Shown here in pieces: positions 46,299-54,907 of a DNA stretch of 64,000 bases (the first letter of the stretch is position 1; every line of letters begins with the position of its first letter). The notes under the pieces were generated by a model. That model had not been told where the DNA came from. It searched no databases and saw nothing but the letters and a program-made list of their open reading frames with translations. A program made the translations under genes and the position numbers. The stretch lies in assembly GCF_016859125.1 (NCBI RefSeq), contig NZ_CP069338.1, positions 7,069,501 to 7,133,500 of the forward strand, given 5' to 3'. The stretch comes from Archangium violaceum. GTDB taxonomy: Bacteria; Myxococcota; Myxococcia; Myxococcales; Myxococcaceae.

Positions 46299-46713
46299 CA
46301 AGGCGCAGGGTGTTGGCGGTCCGGAGCAGGTGCAGCAGGCGCAGGCCACGCAGCGTGCTGATCAGGTCCGTCAGGCCGAGGCCGTCAACAAGACGGACAA
46401 GGCGGCGCTCAACAAGGTGAACACCTCTGGTCAGGAGCCCGCCACCGCGCGCGGCGCCGAGGCCGTCACCGGCAAGCAGGAGGCCAGCAAGACGGGCAGC
46501 ATGCTGGGCCATGTGGTCAGCGAGCTGGAGAAGGGCCAGGTCAACATGGAGAAGCTCATCCAGGCCGGCGCTTCCGGGAAGACGTTCTCCAACGCCGAGC
46601 TCCTGTCGCTCCAGGCCGGCATGTACAAGTACACGCAGGAGCTGGACCTGACGAGCAAGGTCGTCGAGAAGGCCACCAGCGGTCTCAAGGACACCCTGAA
46701 GACCCAGGTGTAG
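46180..46713 (+). CDS. sctI: T3SS inner rod protein SctI
   Basis: 177-residue protein. The Gln/Ala/Lys-rich N-terminus is low complexity. The C-terminus is diagnostic for the rod family (YscI/PrgJ/HrpB type): LSLQAGMYKYTQELDLTSKV, VEKATSGLKDTLKTQV, ending in the family-type TQV. AAGGAGG lies 7 bases before ATG 46180, an excellent ribosome site. The start overlaps the sigma factor frame by 119 bp. It is followed by a strong terminator and then sctJ. The long N-terminal extension is unusual for rod proteins, which are commonly near 100 residues. Confidence 0.75.
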   Translation: MAGPMAGVSAAQIAQQKLQDQGAQQVNKQGASKFDAALANKAQGVGGPEQVQQAQATQRADQVRQAEAVNKTDKAALNKVNTSGQEPATARGAEAVTGKQEASKTGSMLGHVVSELEKGQVNMEKLIQAGASGKTFSNAELLSLQAGMYKYTQELDLTSKVVEKATSGLKDTLKTQV

Positions 46714-46740
46714 CGAGCAGCCAGGCTCGGCCGGCTCTTC

Positions 46741-46784
46741 GAAGGGCGTCTCCTCCATCGCGAGGGGACGCCCTTCCTCGTTTT
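46741..46784 (+). terminator. Intrinsic terminator after sctI
   Basis: GAAGGGCGTCTCCTC (46741-46755) pairs with GAGGGGACGCCCTTC (46762-46776), 15 bp with one wobble, around a 6-base loop, followed by CTCGTTTT. This is one of the best terminators in the window and separates the early cluster genes from sctJ and the rest. Confidence 0.8.
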
Positions 46785-46847
46785 CCGGGCTGTGTCGGGG
46801 TTGGGCCTTGTTGGGACCGACGCCGCGCATCTAAGCTAGGCGCGCCC

Positions 46848-47645
46848 ATGACGCTCCGACCGTACGCGCTCGCCGCCCTTCTCGCTCTGGCGATGGGGAC
46901 TGGCTGCACCATCGACCTGCAGCACGACCTGTCCGAGCAGGACGCCAATGAGATCTACGTCCTGCTCAGCAAGAAAGGCATCGCCGCCACGAAGTTGAAG
47001 GAGGAAGGCGGCAACGAGCTGAAGTTCCGCATCCAGGTGCCCAAGGCCGATGCCGCCCAGGCCGCGGAGCTGCTGCGCGCGTACTCGCTGCCTCGTCCGA
47101 TGGAGAAGGGCCTGAGCCACTTCGCCAAGGGCGGCATGGTCCCCACCGCCACCGAGGAGCGCGCCATGTTGCTCAAGGCGCTCGGTGGTGAGGTCTCCAA
47201 CGCGTTGAACAAGATCGACGGTGTGCTGGAGGCCCAGGCCATCGTGATGATCCCGGAGAACAACGATCTCACCCAGCCGGAGGACAAGCCGAGGCCCTCC
47301 GCGTCGGTGTTCATCAAGTACCGGCCGGGGCCGAAGAGCGAGCCGCCCATCAAGCGCGAGGACGTGCAGCTGTTCGTCTCCACCGCGGTGCCGGAGTTGA
47401 AGCCGGAGGCGGTGACGGTGCTGCTGACGCCGGCGCTGGCGCCCGATGAGGAGGAGGGCTCGGAGAGCATGCTGAAGGACGTGTTCGGCATGCGCATGAC
47501 GGCCTCCAGCGTGGGTCAGTTCCGCATGATGGCGGCGGTGGCCGTGCTGCTCATCCTGGCCTCCATCGGTCTGGCGGTGTGGCCGATGCTCCGGGGCGGT
47601 GGTGGAGCCGCCGCCACGGCCCGGGCCCGCCCGAAGCGGGAGTGA
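46848..47645 (+). CDS. sctJ: T3SS inner membrane ring lipoprotein SctJ
   Basis: 265-residue lipoprotein. The signal ends in ALAMGTGC (Cys20), followed by DLQHDLSEQDANEIYVLLSK and KGIAATK, typical of the YscJ/PrgK ring-building motif. A second RBM domain contains EDVQLFVSTAVPELKPEAVT. A C-terminal membrane helix follows (FRMMAAVAVLLILASIGLAV). It builds the inner-membrane ring and connects to the missing SctD. ATG 46848 begins the second transcription block after the terminator. It is relatively well conserved and secure. Confidence 0.92.
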   Translation: MTLRPYALAALLALAMGTGCTIDLQHDLSEQDANEIYVLLSKKGIAATKLKEEGGNELKFRIQVPKADAAQAAELLRAYSLPRPMEKGLSHFAKGGMVPTATEERAMLLKALGGEVSNALNKIDGVLEAQAIVMIPENNDLTQPEDKPRPSASVFIKYRPGPKSEPPIKREDVQLFVSTAVPELKPEAVTVLLTPALAPDEEEGSESMLKDVFGMRMTASSVGQFRMMAAVAVLLILASIGLAVWPMLRGGGGAAATARARPKRE

Positions 47646-47698
47646 TGCTCGCTTCGTTCGTCGTTTCCCTGGAACGCTGTCCACCCGCGGGGTGACCG

Positions 47699-49279
47699 TT
47701 GGAACAGTTCTTCACCTCGCTGAGCAAGCGACAGACGATGATGCTCCTGACCGCCATCACCTTCGGTGGCCAGGAGGGCGTCGCCGCGCTGGAGCATCTG
47801 CCCGAGGACGAGGCGGAGCTGCTCCAACACCGTGCCCAGGAGATCCTCCAGATTCCGCGCGAGAAGCGCATCCCGCTGCTGGTCCAGGAGATCAAGCGGC
47901 TGGTGAAGGATCGGCGCGGGCAGCTGTGGAGCGCGGACCCGGAGCGGTTGGCGGGGTTGCTCAAGCGCGAGCGTGCCGCCCTGGTGGAGGTGGTGCTGCG
48001 CGCGCTGCCGGCGCCCCTGGCGGACGCGGTGCGCTCCCACCTGCCGTCCACGGGCCGGGTGAAGCTCACGCGCGAGGTGCGGCCGCAGGTGCTGGACATC
48101 GTGCGCTGGAAGCTGGAGGAGCGGCTCTCCCGCGACGCCTCGTCGCACGTGCCCTTCAAGTTCACCGACGTGCTGTTGTTGCAGACGCGTGAGCTGCTCA
48201 CCGTGTGTGACCGGTTGGGCGCGCGCGTGTTGGGGCCGGCGCTGGCGGGCGTGCCGGACGCCGAGCGGGAGCCGGCCTTCGTGGTGCTCCCGCCCCACCT
48301 GCGCCAGCTCGCCACGCGGGCCGTGACGGCCAATGCCCCGCGCAAGCTCGCCGAGGACGAGGCCCGGGCGCAGCTCGCGCAGTATGGGGGCCTGGAGAAT
48401 CTGGCCGCCGCCATCCGTGGTGCCGGGGTGCACCGGTTGGCGCGCGCGAGCGTGGCCCAGTCCGCCGAGTTCGCATCGCGTCTGGTGGAGAAGCACCGCG
48501 GTGAGTTCGGGCAGATCGTGACGAAGTGGGTGCGCGAGGAGCGCGCCAGGCCGACGACCCGGGGCGACGGTGGCCGCACGGACATCGTCACGGACCTGGA
48601 GCGGCTCGCGGCCCGGGGTCTCATCGAGCGTCCGGTACGGCTCACTCCTCCACGTCCTCCCGCGCTCGGTCCCCCTCCCTCCAGTGCCGGGAAGGCGGTG
48701 CCTCCTCCCTCCGCGGCGAGCCGGGCTCCGGTGATGTCGCGTGAGATGCGGGCGGGGGCCAGCTCGGAGCCGTCGGTCCGCAGGTCCGCGTCCTCCCAGT
48801 CGGTGGTGGGCGTGCGGAGGGATCCCATCGCCGAGCGCGAGGCTCGCCGGGCGGGCGCCAGCTCGAACTACGGGGGACGCAAGCAGGAGGCACCACCAGA
48901 GGCTTCGCCCTCCCGGGTGAGCCGGGTGAGCCCGCGGAGCGCCCGGGACGGAGCGGACGTGAAGCCGGACCCCACCGGGGCCCGTATCGGACCGGTTCCG
49001 TCGCGGACGGGTGCCGGCCCCCGGCCTCGGGCCCAGGAGCCGCTCGGGGCGGAAGAAGCGGATGGCTCGCGCGTCTTCCGCTCTCCGTTGGCGCGCACGC
49101 ACAGCCGGAGCGCCGTGCCCCGCGTCCAGCCCGAGGCCGAGGTCGAACGCCCGCCCAGGGTGCTGGGGACCGGCACCAATCTGCCGGCGGTACGGCCGGA
49201 GGGGTCCAGGGTCCCGGGGCGCGAACGGCCTCGGACGCCGGGCACGAGTGGGCGTGGACCGCGGGGCGGAACGCGCTAG
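47699..49279 (+). CDS. SctK/FliG-position T3SS protein with long Pro/Ser/Arg-rich tail
   Basis: 526-residue protein without signal peptide. The first ~330 residues are helical (KRQTMMLLTAITFGGQEGVA; ALEHLPEDEAELLQHRAQEI; FVVLPPHLRQLATRAVTANA). The rest (to the end) is Pro/Ser/Arg-rich and disordered. It lies between sctJ and sctL, the place of sctK in injectisomes and fliG in flagella; helical repeats fit either. No direct motif ties it to FliG, so the assignment is positional. The start is TTG 47699; no alternative ATG is near. Confidence 0.6.
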   Translation: MEQFFTSLSKRQTMMLLTAITFGGQEGVAALEHLPEDEAELLQHRAQEILQIPREKRIPLLVQEIKRLVKDRRGQLWSADPERLAGLLKRERAALVEVVLRALPAPLADAVRSHLPSTGRVKLTREVRPQVLDIVRWKLEERLSRDASSHVPFKFTDVLLLQTRELLTVCDRLGARVLGPALAGVPDAEREPAFVVLPPHLRQLATRAVTANAPRKLAEDEARAQLAQYGGLENLAAAIRGAGVHRLARASVAQSAEFASRLVEKHRGEFGQIVTKWVREERARPTTRGDGGRTDIVTDLERLAARGLIERPVRLTPPRPPALGPPPSSAGKAVPPPSAASRAPVMSREMRAGASSEPSVRRSASSQSVVGVRRDPIAEREARRAGASSNYGGRKQEAPPEASPSRVSRVSPRSARDGADVKPDPTGARIGPVPSRTGAGPRPRAQEPLGAEEADGSRVFRSPLARTHSRSAVPRVQPEAEVERPPRVLGTGTNLPAVRPEGSRVPGRERPRTPGTSGRGPRGGTR

Positions 49280-49306
49280 CATCCTCCCGCTGACAAGGAG
49301 CTTTCC

Positions 49307-49978
49307 ATGGCGATCGGCAAGGTGATCAAGGGCGATTCGGGGGCCGAGCCGCTACCCGGCGGGGATCGTCCGGTGTTGCGTCCTCCGCGTCCGGGCGTGA
49401 TGAACGCCGAGGTCTTCGATGCCCGGCAGACCGCCCAGGGCATCATCGAGGAGGCGCAGCGGGAGAAGGAGCGCATCCTCGCGGAGGCCCAGCGGGAGCG
49501 CGAGGAGCTCCTGGCGAAGACTCGCGAGCAGGGCCGTCAGGAAGGGCTGGCGCAGGCCACGGAGACCCTCCTGCGCGCGAAGATGCAGGCCGGGGAGATC
49601 CTGGCCCAGCAGGAGCGGGACGTGATCTCCCTGGCGTGCAAGATCGCGGAGAAGATCATCGGCCGCGACGTGGAGCGGGATCCGACGCTGCTGACGGACA
49701 TCTGCGCCAAGGCCATCGAGGAGCTGCGCAATGCCCGGGCGGTGGTGCTCCGGGTGAATCCCAAGTCGGCGGCGGTGCTGCGCGCCCGCAAGGCGGAGCT
49801 GATGGAGCTCATTGGCCGGGCGGTGGACGTGGCCATCAAGGAAGACCCGGACGTCGCGCCGGTGGGCTGCATCGTGCAGACGGAGTTCGGCAAGGTGGAC
49901 GCGCAGCTGCCCACCCAGTTCGAGATGCTCCAGAACGTATTGCTTCCGGATCAGGGCAGGAAGGAGGGCCCTCCGTAG
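49307..49978 (+). CDS. sctL: T3SS ATPase stator SctL (FliH/YscL family)
   Basis: 223-residue cytoplasmic protein. A long coiled coil (ARQTAQGIIEEAQREKERIL, AEAQREREELLAKTREQGRQ) is followed by the FliH/YscL globular domain (KMQAGEILAQQERDVISLAC, KIAEKIIGRDVERDPTLLTD, DVAPVGCIVQTEFGKVDAQL). It links the ATPase SctN to the sorting platform. ATG 49307, in CAAGGAGCTTTCC, has a good ribosome site. sctN follows 3 bp later. Confidence 0.9.
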   Translation: MAIGKVIKGDSGAEPLPGGDRPVLRPPRPGVMNAEVFDARQTAQGIIEEAQREKERILAEAQREREELLAKTREQGRQEGLAQATETLLRAKMQAGEILAQQERDVISLACKIAEKIIGRDVERDPTLLTDICAKAIEELRNARAVVLRVNPKSAAVLRARKAELMELIGRAVDVAIKEDPDVAPVGCIVQTEFGKVDAQLPTQFEMLQNVLLPDQGRKEGPP

Positions 49979-49981
49979 GCC

Positions 49982-51292
49982 ATGGCTCTCGATCTCTCGC
50001 GCTACTACGCGCTCATCAAGGACGCACCGCTGTACCGGGTGCGCGGCCGCGTCACCGAGCTGACGGGTCTGGTCATCAAGGCGAGTGTGCCCGGCGTCCG
50101 CGTGGGCGAGCTGGTCTTCATCAAGGGCGCGACCCGCGCCGCCGTGAAGGCCGAGGTCGTGGGTTTCCAGGGCGACGAGGTCATGCTCATGCCCCTGGGC
50201 GAGCTCCAGGGCATCGGTCCGGACAGTGAGGTCATCCCCACCGGCAGGCCCCTCGCCATCAAGTGCGGGGAGGCGCTGCTGGGCCGCGTGCTCAACGGCA
50301 TCGGCGAGCCCATGGACGGCAAGCCGCTCCCCGACGGCCTGCTCGACTGGTCGGTGGATCGCGACTGCCCGGATCCCTTCACGCGTCAGCGCATCGAGCG
50401 GCCCCTGCCGCTGGGCGTGCGTTGCATCGACGGACTGCTCACGGTGGGAGAGGGCCAGCGCGTGGGCCTCTTCGCCGGCTCGGGCGTTGGTAAGTCCACG
50501 CTGATGGGGCAGATCGCCCGCAACACCCAGGCGGACCTGTGCGTGGTGGCGCTGATCGGCGAGCGTGGCCGCGAAGTGCGCGAGTTCATCGAGGACGCCA
50601 TGGGCGAGGAGGGCATGAAGCGCTCCGTGCTGGTGTGCGCCACCTCGGACCAGCCCAGCCTCGTGCGTCTGCGCGCCGCCTACGTGGCCACCGCCATCGC
50701 CGAGTACTTCCGCGAGCGCGGGGGCAACGTGCTCTTCATGCTCGACACGGTGACGCGTCTGGCCCGCGCCCAGCGTGAAATCGGCCTCGCCATCGGTGAG
50801 CCCCCGGCGCGTCAGGGCTACCCGCCGAGCGTGTTCTCCATGCTGCCGCGCATCCTCGAGCGCACGGGCAACTCGGAGAAGGGCAAGTGCACCGCCATCT
50901 ACACGTGCCTGGTGGCCGGCGGTGACATGGAGGAGCCCATCGCCGACGAAGTCCGCGGTATTCTCGACGGCCACTTCATCCTCAACCGTGCCCTGGGCGA
51001 GCGCAATCAGTGGCCCGCCATGGACGTGCTGGCCAGCCTCTCCCGTGTGATGAGCGGCATCGTCTCCAAGGAGCACAAGAAGGCCGCGGGCAAGCTGCGC
51101 GAGACGCTCGCCACGTACGAGAAGCAGCGCGATCTCATCCTCCTGGGGGCCTACCAGTACGGGACGGACCCCCGGACGGACTACGCCATCGACAAGTACG
51201 ACGCCATCATCGACTTCCTCAAGCAGGACACCCACTCCAACAGCCCCTTCGAGGAGACCGTCGAGAAGCTCATCTCCCTCTTCGAGGACTGA
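49982..51292 (+). CDS. sctN: T3SS export ATPase SctN
   Basis: 436-residue F1-type export ATPase. Walker A is GSGVGKST (166-173); Walker B region reads NVLFMLDTVTRLARAQREIG, followed by GEPPARQGYPPSVFSMLPRI, a T3SS ATPase signature. DIACTIV-like lid residues DPRTDYAIDKYDAIIDFLKQ lie near the end. It unfolds chaperone-bound substrates at the export gate. ATG 49982 lies 3 bp after the sctL stop. Confidence 0.95.
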   Translation: MALDLSRYYALIKDAPLYRVRGRVTELTGLVIKASVPGVRVGELVFIKGATRAAVKAEVVGFQGDEVMLMPLGELQGIGPDSEVIPTGRPLAIKCGEALLGRVLNGIGEPMDGKPLPDGLLDWSVDRDCPDPFTRQRIERPLPLGVRCIDGLLTVGEGQRVGLFAGSGVGKSTLMGQIARNTQADLCVVALIGERGREVREFIEDAMGEEGMKRSVLVCATSDQPSLVRLRAAYVATAIAEYFRERGGNVLFMLDTVTRLARAQREIGLAIGEPPARQGYPPSVFSMLPRILERTGNSEKGKCTAIYTCLVAGGDMEEPIADEVRGILDGHFILNRALGERNQWPAMDVLASLSRVMSGIVSKEHKKAAGKLRETLATYEKQRDLILLGAYQYGTDPRTDYAIDKYDAIIDFLKQDTHSNSPFEETVEKLISLFED

Positions 51293-51325
51293 CGGGGTGG
51301 GGGCATTCCGGGGTAGGATGGAGAC

Positions 51326-51817
51326 ATGCCCCCTTACCGGTTGCAGACCCTGCTCGAGATGCGCGAGCGCGCGAAGGAGGAGGCCGAGCAGGCCTTCTCC
51401 GACGCCGTCAAGGCGCTGGAGAAGCAGAAGGCCGAGCTGAAGCGGATGGAGCAGGAGCTCGAGACCCGCAAGGCCGAGCGCAAGCAGAAGGTGACGGCCT
51501 ACCTCCAGCAGATCATGGCCAAGGGCAATACCGGGCCCAACAGCTTCACCATGATGAACCGCTACGAGGCGCGCCTCAAGGACGAGGAGGCGCAGCTCGC
51601 GCTGGAAATCGAGCAGCAGAAGGAGGTCGTCAAGACCGCCGAGAAGCTGGTCGAGCAGCGGCGGCGGGAGATGGCGGAGGCGGCCAAGGAGCTCAAGGCC
51701 ATCGAGAAGCACAAGGAGAACTGGCAGAAGCAGATCCGTGCCGAGCGCCAGGCCAAGGAGGAGCTGAACCAGGAGGAAATCGGGAACACCTTGTTCCTGA
51801 TGCGCCAGCGCAAGTAA
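51326..51817 (+). CDS. sctO: T3SS stalk protein SctO (YscO/FliJ family)
   Basis: 163-residue alpha-helical coiled-coil protein, almost entirely Glu/Lys/Arg/Gln/Leu (MRERAKEEAEQAFSDAVKAL; LALEIEQQKEVVKTAEKLVE). The N-terminal PPYRLQTLLEMRERAKEEAE matches FliJ/YscO starts. It connects the ATPase to the export gate and cycles chaperones. Position directly after sctN supports this. ATG 51326 is preceded by GGGGTAGGATGGAGAC. Confidence 0.85.
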   Translation: MPPYRLQTLLEMRERAKEEAEQAFSDAVKALEKQKAELKRMEQELETRKAERKQKVTAYLQQIMAKGNTGPNSFTMMNRYEARLKDEEAQLALEIEQQKEVVKTAEKLVEQRRREMAEAAKELKAIEKHKENWQKQIRAERQAKEELNQEEIGNTLFLMRQRK

Positions 51818-51844
51818 CCTCGGGGTCCCCCAGGTGGTGTCGCG

Positions 51845-52750
51845 ATGAGCCGAGTCGAAGACGATCGTCAGGCGCAGAGAGCCGCGGAGCGGCTGGTCCA
51901 GGAGAAGCAACTCCAGGAGTCCAAGGCGAAGCAGCGCCAGGAGGGGGAGTCCGCCTTCTCCAGGCTGGTGCAGCAGCAGAAGGCCGCGCTGCCTCAGCAG
52001 CCCAAGACGCCCCAGCAGCAGAGCCTGGGCAAGTCCGTCCTGGCGCGGCTGCAACAGGAGGGCAAGTCGGGAGAGCTGCGCGGTCAGCAGCGCCAGCTGG
52101 GCAAGTCCGAGACGGCGCAGCCCGGACAGGGCCAGGGCCAGGTGACCCAGGGCCGGCAGCAGGACCAGGGCGTGACGCAGACGCGCCGCGAGTCGCGCGC
52201 GACGGATGCCAAGGTGACCCGCGAGGCCCTGGAGGAGCGCGGAGATGCGCTCAGCAAGGACAGCGAGCACGCGGCGGATGGCGTGCAGGCCCGGTTGCAG
52301 GGCAGGGGCTCGCTCAAGACGAACGCGGACGGCGGCGGCAAGCAGGGCGATGGAGACGGCAAGGACAAGAAGGACGGCTCGGAGATGGGCGCGAGCTTCC
52401 GGTTCAACCCCGCGTTGATGGCGCCGGTTCCGGTGGCCAAGCCCAAGCCCACCGCGGGCTCGGAGCGGCTGCGCGCCCTCGCCAACGAGATCGCCCAGAA
52501 GATCGTCGAGCGGGTGCGGGTGGGCACCAACGCCGCGGGTAACGCGGAGTTCCAGATCGACCTGCGCAACGACGTGCTCAGCGGCCTGTCCATCAAGCTC
52601 ACCGCGAAGAACGGGAAGATCCAGGCCGTCTTCAGCGGCGGCGATCGGGACGTGCTGAAGATGCTCGAGGAGCAGCGTGACGGTCTCAAGAGCGCGCTGG
52701 CCGGACGGGGTCTCACTCTCGAGGAGCTGAGGGTCGAGGCGAAGTCATGA
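51845..52750 (+). CDS. sctP: T3SS substrate-switch/ruler protein SctP (FliK/YscP-like)
   Basis: 301-residue Gln/Lys/Glu-rich protein. The first ~170 residues are low-complexity (QESKAKQRQEGESAFSRLVQ). The C-terminal ~90 residues resemble FliK/YscP T3S4 domains: EIAQKIVERVRVGTNAAGNA, FQIDLRNDVLSGLSIKLTAK and ALAGRGLTLEELRVEAKS. Such proteins set needle length and switch SctU specificity. It overlaps sctQ by 4 bp (ATGA), so expression is coupled. Domain assignment is by pattern only. Confidence 0.75.
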   Translation: MSRVEDDRQAQRAAERLVQEKQLQESKAKQRQEGESAFSRLVQQQKAALPQQPKTPQQQSLGKSVLARLQQEGKSGELRGQQRQLGKSETAQPGQGQGQVTQGRQQDQGVTQTRRESRATDAKVTREALEERGDALSKDSEHAADGVQARLQGRGSLKTNADGGGKQGDGDGKDKKDGSEMGASFRFNPALMAPVPVAKPKPTAGSERLRALANEIAQKIVERVRVGTNAAGNAEFQIDLRNDVLSGLSIKLTAKNGKIQAVFSGGDRDVLKMLEEQRDGLKSALAGRGLTLEELRVEAKS

Positions 52751-54114
52751 GTCTCGAGGCGGATGACGGGTCCGGCGGGCATGAAGAACGGACCATGGTG
52801 GTGGACACCCGGCTGCTGAAGCGGTCGGCGAAGTCGTGGCGGCCCTATACCTTCAAGCTGGAAAAGGTTTCTCTCAACGAGTCGCGGATCGCCGGGCGGA
52901 TGAGGTGGCTGACGCCGAAGGCGGAGGCGATCGAGGCGCTGTGCGCCCGGCTCAAGGACATCTTCGACGCGCAGGTGGGTTTCTCGCAGGAGTCGGTGCG
53001 GGTGCTCGCTCCGGCCGAGCTGCGCCGTCACCTGGCCGAGCCCACCTTCCTGTCCTTCCTGGTGCCCGGTGCGCATCGCGGGCGCGCGGTGCTGGAGCTC
53101 GAGCTGCCCCTGGCCCACGCGGCGGTGGATACGCTGCTGGGTGGCGCGGGTGAGACGGTGGGCCTGCGGCCCCTGACGGACATCGAGGAGGGCGTGGCGA
53201 GCTTCGTCATCCTCGAGGCGATCAAGGCACTGGCTCCAGGGATGGATCCGGGGCAGCCCAAGCTGCGGTTGGAGGGCGTGGCGCGCGGGGTGGACGAGGC
53301 GGTGGCGCGGCTGAGCGAGGAGGGACCGGTGCTGGTGGTGCACCTCCGGGCCCGGCTCGGCGCCCAGGAAGGGATGGTCCGCGTCTTCGTTCCCTCGGGC
53401 GTGCTGGAGGTGATGGAGCCGGCACAGGTGACCGAGCAGCGGCGGGCGATGTTGCAAGCGGACATGCGGGCCCACCTGGGCCGGCTGTCGTCGGTGCGCA
53501 CCTGGCTGCGCGCGGAGATCGGCCACGCGGAGATCTCCAGCCATGACCTGGCGAGCCTCCGGGTGAAGGACGTGGTGCTGGTGGACGAGCTCTCGGCCCG
53601 GCCGGATCGGGGTGAGGAGGGCACCGCGCGGCTGCGCCTGGGGCTGGGCCGCCAGGGCTACCTGGACGCCCAGGTCTTCGTCGAGAACGACCAGTACCAG
53701 GCGCGCATCACCGAGGTGGTGCTCGGCGAGCAGGCCCTCCTCCAGCGGCGCGTGCCTTCCGAGGCGGATGAGGCCGCGGCGGAGGCCCTGGGCGAGTCCG
53801 GAGAGTCAGAGGACGGTGAGGAGTTCACCGACCCCGAGAGACGCAACCCCCTGGTGGAGAGTGGAGCCGTGGACGACAGAATGGATTCGGGAGACCTGTT
53901 GGGTGACATCCCCCTGCAGATCTCCGTGGAGCTGGCCCGGGTGCCGGTGACGGCGGACCAGGTGGTGTCCCTGCGGACCGGCCAGGTCATCGAGTTGCGC
54001 CGGGCGCCCGGCGAGCCGGTGGACCTGTCGGTGAATGGCAAGGTGATTGCCCGGGGCGAGTTGGTGGAGATGGAGGGGCAGCTGGGCGTGCGGATCCTCT
54101 CGCTCGCGGGCTGA
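52747..54114 (+). CDS. sctQ: T3SS sorting-platform protein SctQ
   Basis: 455-residue C-ring/sorting-platform protein. The N-terminal two thirds carry a YscQ-like fold (HRGRAVLELELPLAHAAVDT; LTDIEEGVASFVILEAIKAL). The final ~80 residues form the SPOA domain: GDLLGDIPLQISVELARVPV, VIELRRAPGEPVDLSVNGKV, EMEGQLGVRILSLAG. A possible internal start for a separate SPOA fragment lies near 53869. It starts at ATG 52747 overlapping sctP. It binds SctL and chaperone-substrate complexes. Confidence 0.9.
   Translation: MSLEADDGSGGHEERTMVVDTRLLKRSAKSWRPYTFKLEKVSLNESRIAGRMRWLTPKAEAIEALCARLKDIFDAQVGFSQESVRVLAPAELRRHLAEPTFLSFLVPGAHRGRAVLELELPLAHAAVDTLLGGAGETVGLRPLTDIEEGVASFVILEAIKALAPGMDPGQPKLRLEGVARGVDEAVARLSEEGPVLVVHLRARLGAQEGMVRVFVPSGVLEVMEPAQVTEQRRAMLQADMRAHLGRLSSVRTWLRAEIGHAEISSHDLASLRVKDVVLVDELSARPDRGEEGTARLRLGLGRQGYLDAQVFVENDQYQARITEVVLGEQALLQRRVPSEADEAAAEALGESGESEDGEEFTDPERRNPLVESGAVDDRMDSGDLLGDIPLQISVELARVPVTADQVVSLRTGQVIELRRAPGEPVDLSVNGKVIARGELVEMEGQLGVRILSLAG
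53856..53871 (+). promoter_or_regulatory. Possible internal translation start for SctQ-C
   Basis: Inside sctQ, GGAGAG (53856-53861) lies 7 bases before an in-frame GTG (53869-53871); ATG 53881 follows. Either would give an ~80-residue product equal to the SPOA domain. Internal initiation producing a free SctQ C-terminal fragment is known for Yersinia YscQ, Shigella Spa33 and Salmonella SsaQ. Confidence 0.45.
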
Positions 54115-54272
54115 GGCCCGCCGCCGGGCCGAGGGGAGCCGCCGTGGCATTGCAACGAGGAGAGCAGCGCGTGTCGCGGTGGGATGACCCAGGCAGGCAA
54201 GCGATGGGGCGGAGCAGGGGAGGGCGGACCCGTGGCGGTCGCCTGTCCGATGAACTAGCCTCGCGCCCCACC

Positions 54273-54896
54273 ATGGCAGTGTCCCCCGTCCTCCCCTCGC
54301 GTCCAGCCCTGCTGGTGTGCGCCTGCGTTCTGTTGGCGCCACTGGCCCGGGCCCAGGCTCCCGCTCCGGGCGCGCAGCCACCTGCCGCCGCCGAAGTGGC
54401 ACCCGCGCAGCCGTCTCCTTCCCCCGCCTCCGCGACGCCGCCGTCCTCCTTCGAGGAGCCCTCGCTGACGGACGGTATGAAGGAGGAGCCCGAGAGCCTC
54501 GGGTGGATGCTGACGCGCACGCTGCTGCTGTTCGGCGCGGTGCTGGCCTCCATCTACCTCACCCTCAACGTGGGCCTGCGCAAGCTGATGGGCCTGCAGG
54601 GCATGCCCGTGGGGCGGCCCTCGGTGGTGTCGGTGGTGGAGCGGGTGGCGTTGGATCAACGCCGCACCCTCTTCGTGCTGAAGGCCGCGGACGAGTACCT
54701 GCTGGTGGGTGGTGGCGAAGCGGGGTTGCAGTTGCTGTCCAAGCTCGACACCGAGGCCGTGGAGCGCATCCGTTCCGAGCGGCCTCCGGCCAATGTGGTT
54801 CCCCTCTCTCCTTTTCTCAAGAAGCTCCTCGCCCGCCGCGACGCCACGCAGCAGGGTGCTACCCAACCGAGCGGCACCCGGCCGCCGGGCGCCTGA
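54273..54896 (+). CDS. FliO-like protein in the T3SS cluster
   Basis: 207-residue protein with a signal-like hydrophobic N-terminus (RPALLVCACVLLAPLARAQA) and a Pro/Ala/Gln-rich linker. One membrane helix follows (TRTLLLFGAVLASIYLTLNV), then a cytoplasmic FliO-like domain (SVVSVVERVALDQRRTLFVL, KAADEYLLVGGGEAGLQLLS). FliO assists FliP assembly in flagella and is absent from virulence injectisomes. Here it lies just before sctR, the FliP homologue. ATG 54273 is chosen for the signal peptide; an upstream ATG at 54144 would add a basic run. Confidence 0.75.
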   Translation: MAVSPVLPSRPALLVCACVLLAPLARAQAPAPGAQPPAAAEVAPAQPSPSPASATPPSSFEEPSLTDGMKEEPESLGWMLTRTLLLFGAVLASIYLTLNVGLRKLMGLQGMPVGRPSVVSVVERVALDQRRTLFVLKAADEYLLVGGGEAGLQLLSKLDTEAVERIRSERPPANVVPLSPFLKKLLARRDATQQGATQPSGTRPPGA

Positions 54897-54907
54897 AGAG
54901 ACGACCC

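Noticed and set aside
49352-52270. 972-codon antisense frame over sctL-sctN-sctO
   Set aside because: Opposite strand to recognisable T3SS genes; low-complexity Leu/Arg/His/Gly composition is an artefact of codon bias.
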